From Paenibacillus jilunlii (GTDB lineage: Bacteria > Bacillota > Bacilli > Paenibacillales > Paenibacillaceae), in contig NZ_FNGM01000001.1 in the NCBI RefSeq assembly GCF_900102965.1, positions 349,164-413,163 of the forward strand: DNA of 64,000 nucleotides, in the 5' to 3' direction. Position numbers and translations under genes: made by a program. Shown here piece after piece: positions 61,587-64,000 of this stretch (positions are counted from its first letter, which is position 1; each line of letters starts with the position of its first letter). The notes below the pieces were generated by a model that saw nothing but the letters and a program-made list of their open reading frames with translations, made no database searches and had not been told where the DNA came from.

Positions 61587-64000
61587 GTGCTGCATGCTGC
61601 AATCTTGATTCCATTTCTGCTGGCTGTTCTGATCCCGCTCGTCAAGCGTATTCCGCGTCTTCACGCAGGATGGGCGGTGCTGCCTGTTCCAGTAGCTCTT
61701 TTTGTGTACTTCCTGATGCAGATCCGGGGCGTTCAATCCGGTGAAAATACAGAAACTACGGTAGCCTGGATGCCTTCGCTGGGGATTGATATTACACTTG
61801 TGCTCGATGGGCTGGGTCTTCTGTTCGCCTTGCTGATTACAGGGATGGGGGCTCTGGTAGTTTTATATTCCATCTATTATCTTAACAAGCGGATGGAATC
61901 CATCCGCAGCTTCTATATCTATCTGCTGATGTTCATGGGAGCCATGCTGGGTGTTGTACTGTCTGACAACTTAATGGTGCTCTACGGGTTCTGGGAGCTG
62001 ACCAGCATTACGTCCTTCCTGCTGATTGCCTTCTGGCACCGCCGGGAAAGATCGCGGTACGGAGCGCTCAAGTCGATGCTGATCACCGTGTTCGGCGGAC
62101 TGGCGATGTTTGCCGGGTTCAACCTGCTCTATGTGATGAGCGGAACCTACAGCATCCGGGAGATTACCCTACAAGCCGGAAAGTTGTCCCTGGAGCCGAT
62201 GTTCATTCCCGCCATGCTGCTGATTCTGCTGGGAGCGTTCACCAAATCCGCACAATTTCCGTTTCACATCTGGCTTCCCGATGCGATGGAGGCACCGACT
62301 CCGGTCAGTGCCTATCTCCATTCAGCGACGATGGTCAAGGCAGGGCTGTATCTGGTGGCCCGGCTAAGTCCCGTATTCAGCGGGCAGTCCGAATGGTTCT
62401 GGCTGGTCTCCGTCTGCGGACTCATTACTCTCTTGTATGGCTCGTTCAAAGCCATCAAGCAAACCGATTTAAAAGCGATGCTCGCCTTTTCTACGGTCAG
62501 CCAGCTGGGGTTGATCATGTGCCTGCTGGGACTGGGCTCTGCGGCGGCCTATTTTTCAGGCACACAAGAATCTGTAATCTATGCGATGGCTACGGCGGCG
62601 GCTGTCTTTCATCTGATCAACCATGCAGTGTTCAAGGGAACCCTGTTTATGGTGGTTGGCATTGTAGACCATGAGACGAATACAAGGGATCTGCGCAAGC
62701 TGGGCGGATTAATGTCCTTGATGCCGGTCACTTTTTCAGTAGCGCTCATTGGCGCCTTTTCCATGGCCGGGCTTCCGCCGTTCAGCGGATTCCTGAGCAA
62801 AGAGATGTTCTTCACCGCCGTGCTTCATATTCGGGAGATGAATGTATGGAGTACACAGTCCTGGCTGGGGCTGTTTCCGGTCCTGGCCTGGATAGCGAGC
62901 GTATTTACCTTTGTATACAGCATGATCCTGGTTTTCAGGACGTTCACCGGCAGGCTGCAGCCGGAAAAGCTGGACAAAGTACCGCATGAAGCTCCGCGCG
63001 GATTGCTTTTTTCTCCTGTGGCACTTGTCTCCCTGGCTGTTCTCTTTGCCTTTTTCCCGGACCTTCCAAGCACATCCATAATTGAACCCGCTGTGGCTGC
63101 GATTCAATATGGCCACCTGCCGGCGGAGGAAAGCCTTCATGTATCCATCCATTTCTGGCATGGCTGGACTCCGGAAATCTTCATGACCCTTGGCGTGATC
63201 GCTGCCGGAACGCTTCTGTATAGAGGTTATAGCAGACTGCGGATACTGGACCGTGAGTGGAGCGGGCGGGATTCGCTTAACCGTATATATGATCTCAGCA
63301 TTCGCGTGCTGGAAGGCGGCTCAGCCCGTTTCACCAATCTTTATATGACCGGCAGCAACCGGCATTATCTGCTGTATATTTTCGGGTTCTTCATTATTGC
63401 CCTGGGGAGTACGCTGCTCGGGGCGCAGGGGATAACTCTGGGCATGCCGGACTATGCGCCGGTCTCGATGTACGAAGTAGCGGTGGTTGCGGTTATGCTG
63501 GCGGCAGCGTTTGCCGTTCCTTTTGCCAAGTCGAGAGTTAATGCCATTCTGTTCACAGGTGCGGTCGGCTACATGGTGACCCTGCTGTTTGTCATCTTCC
63601 GCGCTCCTGACCTTGCCTTGACGCAGATGATCGTGGAGACGGTGTCGGTGATTCTGTTCCTGCTGTGCTTCAAATATTTGCCGAAGCTGAAGCGGGAGAA
63701 GGAAAAAGCTTCCTTTAAATGGCCGAATCTCATTATAGCTGTGGGGGTCGGCATGACGATGACACTGATTGCGCTGGCGGCGATGGGCAGCAGTCCTTTT
63801 GTGCCGATCTCGGAATATTTTCTGAACGAAAGCTATTCTCTGGCCGGCGGTAAAAACGTAGTGAATGTCATTCTGGTAGACTTCAGAGGGTTCGATACTC
63901 TGTTTGAAATCATGGTTCTAGGTGTTGCGTCCCTTGGTATATACGCGCTGGTTCATCTGAGAATGGAGCCTGGGACGCTGACCCCGGGGAGAAAAAACAA
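61587..64000 (+). CDS. mrpA: Na+/H+ antiporter subunit MrpA (runs off the window)
   Basis: This is the large subunit of the Mrp cation/proton antiporter, related to complex I subunit NuoL. At least 804 residues are present and the frame is still open at the window edge; full-length MrpA is about 800 residues, so the stop should be near. Many transmembrane helices are visible, with the proton-channel segments NLMVLYGFWELTSITSFLL, HIWLPDAMEAPTPVSAYLHSATMVKAG and FSMAGLPPFSGFLSKE, and a C-terminal MrpA-specific part (IFRAPDLALTQMIVETVSVILF). The start is GTG 61587, after GGGGGG. The mrpB-G genes probably follow beyond the window. Confidence 0.93.
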   Translation, partial: MLHAAILIPFLLAVLIPLVKRIPRLHAGWAVLPVPVALFVYFLMQIRGVQSGENTETTVAWMPSLGIDITLVLDGLGLLFALLITGMGALVVLYSIYYLNKRMESIRSFYIYLLMFMGAMLGVVLSDNLMVLYGFWELTSITSFLLIAFWHRRERSRYGALKSMLITVFGGLAMFAGFNLLYVMSGTYSIREITLQAGKLSLEPMFIPAMLLILLGAFTKSAQFPFHIWLPDAMEAPTPVSAYLHSATMVKAGLYLVARLSPVFSGQSEWFWLVSVCGLITLLYGSFKAIKQTDLKAMLAFSTVSQLGLIMCLLGLGSAAAYFSGTQESVIYAMATAAAVFHLINHAVFKGTLFMVVGIVDHETNTRDLRKLGGLMSLMPVTFSVALIGAFSMAGLPPFSGFLSKEMFFTAVLHIREMNVWSTQSWLGLFPVLAWIASVFTFVYSMILVFRTFTGRLQPEKLDKVPHEAPRGLLFSPVALVSLAVLFAFFPDLPSTSIIEPAVAAIQYGHLPAEESLHVSIHFWHGWTPEIFMTLGVIAAGTLLYRGYSRLRILDREWSGRDSLNRIYDLSIRVLEGGSARFTNLYMTGSNRHYLLYIFGFFIIALGSTLLGAQGITLGMPDYAPVSMYEVAVVAVMLAAAFAVPFAKSRVNAILFTGAVGYMVTLLFVIFRAPDLALTQMIVETVSVILFLLCFKYLPKLKREKEKASFKWPNLIIAVGVGMTMTLIALAAMGSSPFVPISEYFLNESYSLAGGKNVVNVILVDFRGFDTLFEIMVLGVASLGIYALVHLRMEPGTLTPGRKN

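Overview
The window looks like a chromosomal segment of a Paenibacillus-type member of the Bacillota. The evidence is gene content and style: strong GGAGG ribosome binding sites with frequent TTG/GTG starts, a YesM/YesN two-component pair next to an LplB/YtcP-type sugar ABC transporter, the Bacillales-specific yqhG/yqhH pair with yqzE nearby, two YheC/YheD-type spore-coat-associated ATP-grasp proteins, a B12-dependent ribonucleotide reductase behind NrdR boxes, and an mrp antiporter operon. I see no phage, insertion sequence, integrase, CRISPR array or rRNA. One tRNA gene (Leu-CAG) is present.

Layout. 0-6 kb: a YkvI-type membrane protein, xanthine phosphoribosyltransferase, small conserved hypotheticals, tRNA-Leu, a thioredoxin/flavoprotein disulfide-reductase pair and a double-GNAT protein. 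6-16 kb: YesN/YesM sensor pair, a VOC protein, then an operon for two sugar permeases, a solute-binding lipoprotein and a FAD-dependent oxidoreductase. 15.7-24.4 kb: BrkB/YihY protein, a short-chain dehydrogenase divergent from a MerR regulator with twin operators, a stand-alone glycerol dehydrogenase, a divergent polysaccharide deacetylase, a CwlD-like amidase, YqzE, a secreted protein and YqhG. 24.4-29.2 kb: YqhH helicase and class II ribonucleotide reductase. 29.4-40.5 kb: an AT-richer accessory block (cupin, carboxymuconolactone-decarboxylase-like protein, DUF3737, LysR, beta-glucoside PTS, 6-phospho-beta-glucosidase, MerR, MFS, PatB-like lyase, phosphatase, hydrolase). Three MerR-type promoters in this block share one operator and probably form one AdhR-like regulon.

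40.6-44.1 kb: a VanS/OmpR-type two-component system divergent from a DedA/TVP38 membrane protein and a phosphatidylserine synthase, suggesting a regulated phospholipid synthesis and translocation module. 44.1-51.6 kb: the most unusual region. An adenylation-domain/SbnA fusion and SbnB (L-2,3-diaminopropionate synthesis) are enclosed by two paralogous YheC/YheD ATP-grasp genes, with a mannose-1-phosphate guanylyltransferase and a DUF6492 glycosyltransferase-like gene. I infer a candidate biosynthetic cluster for a diaminopropionate-containing product or decoration, possibly spore-associated.

52-60.6 kb: malic enzyme, a fused dihydroxyacetone kinase with glycerol dehydrogenase (glycerol dissimilation) behind a cre-like site and a 64-bp tandem repeat and divergent from a PocR/AraC activator, then a TetR gene divergent from an old-yellow-enzyme-type FMN/Fe-S/FAD reductase. 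60.6-64 kb: a KdpD/USP-like protein with a possible leader attenuator, followed by mrpA, which runs off the right edge. At least three intergenic copies of a family of non-coding repeats with GTGG(G)AAAAAG termini (near 10.1, 21.9 and 53.4 kb) are scattered through the window.
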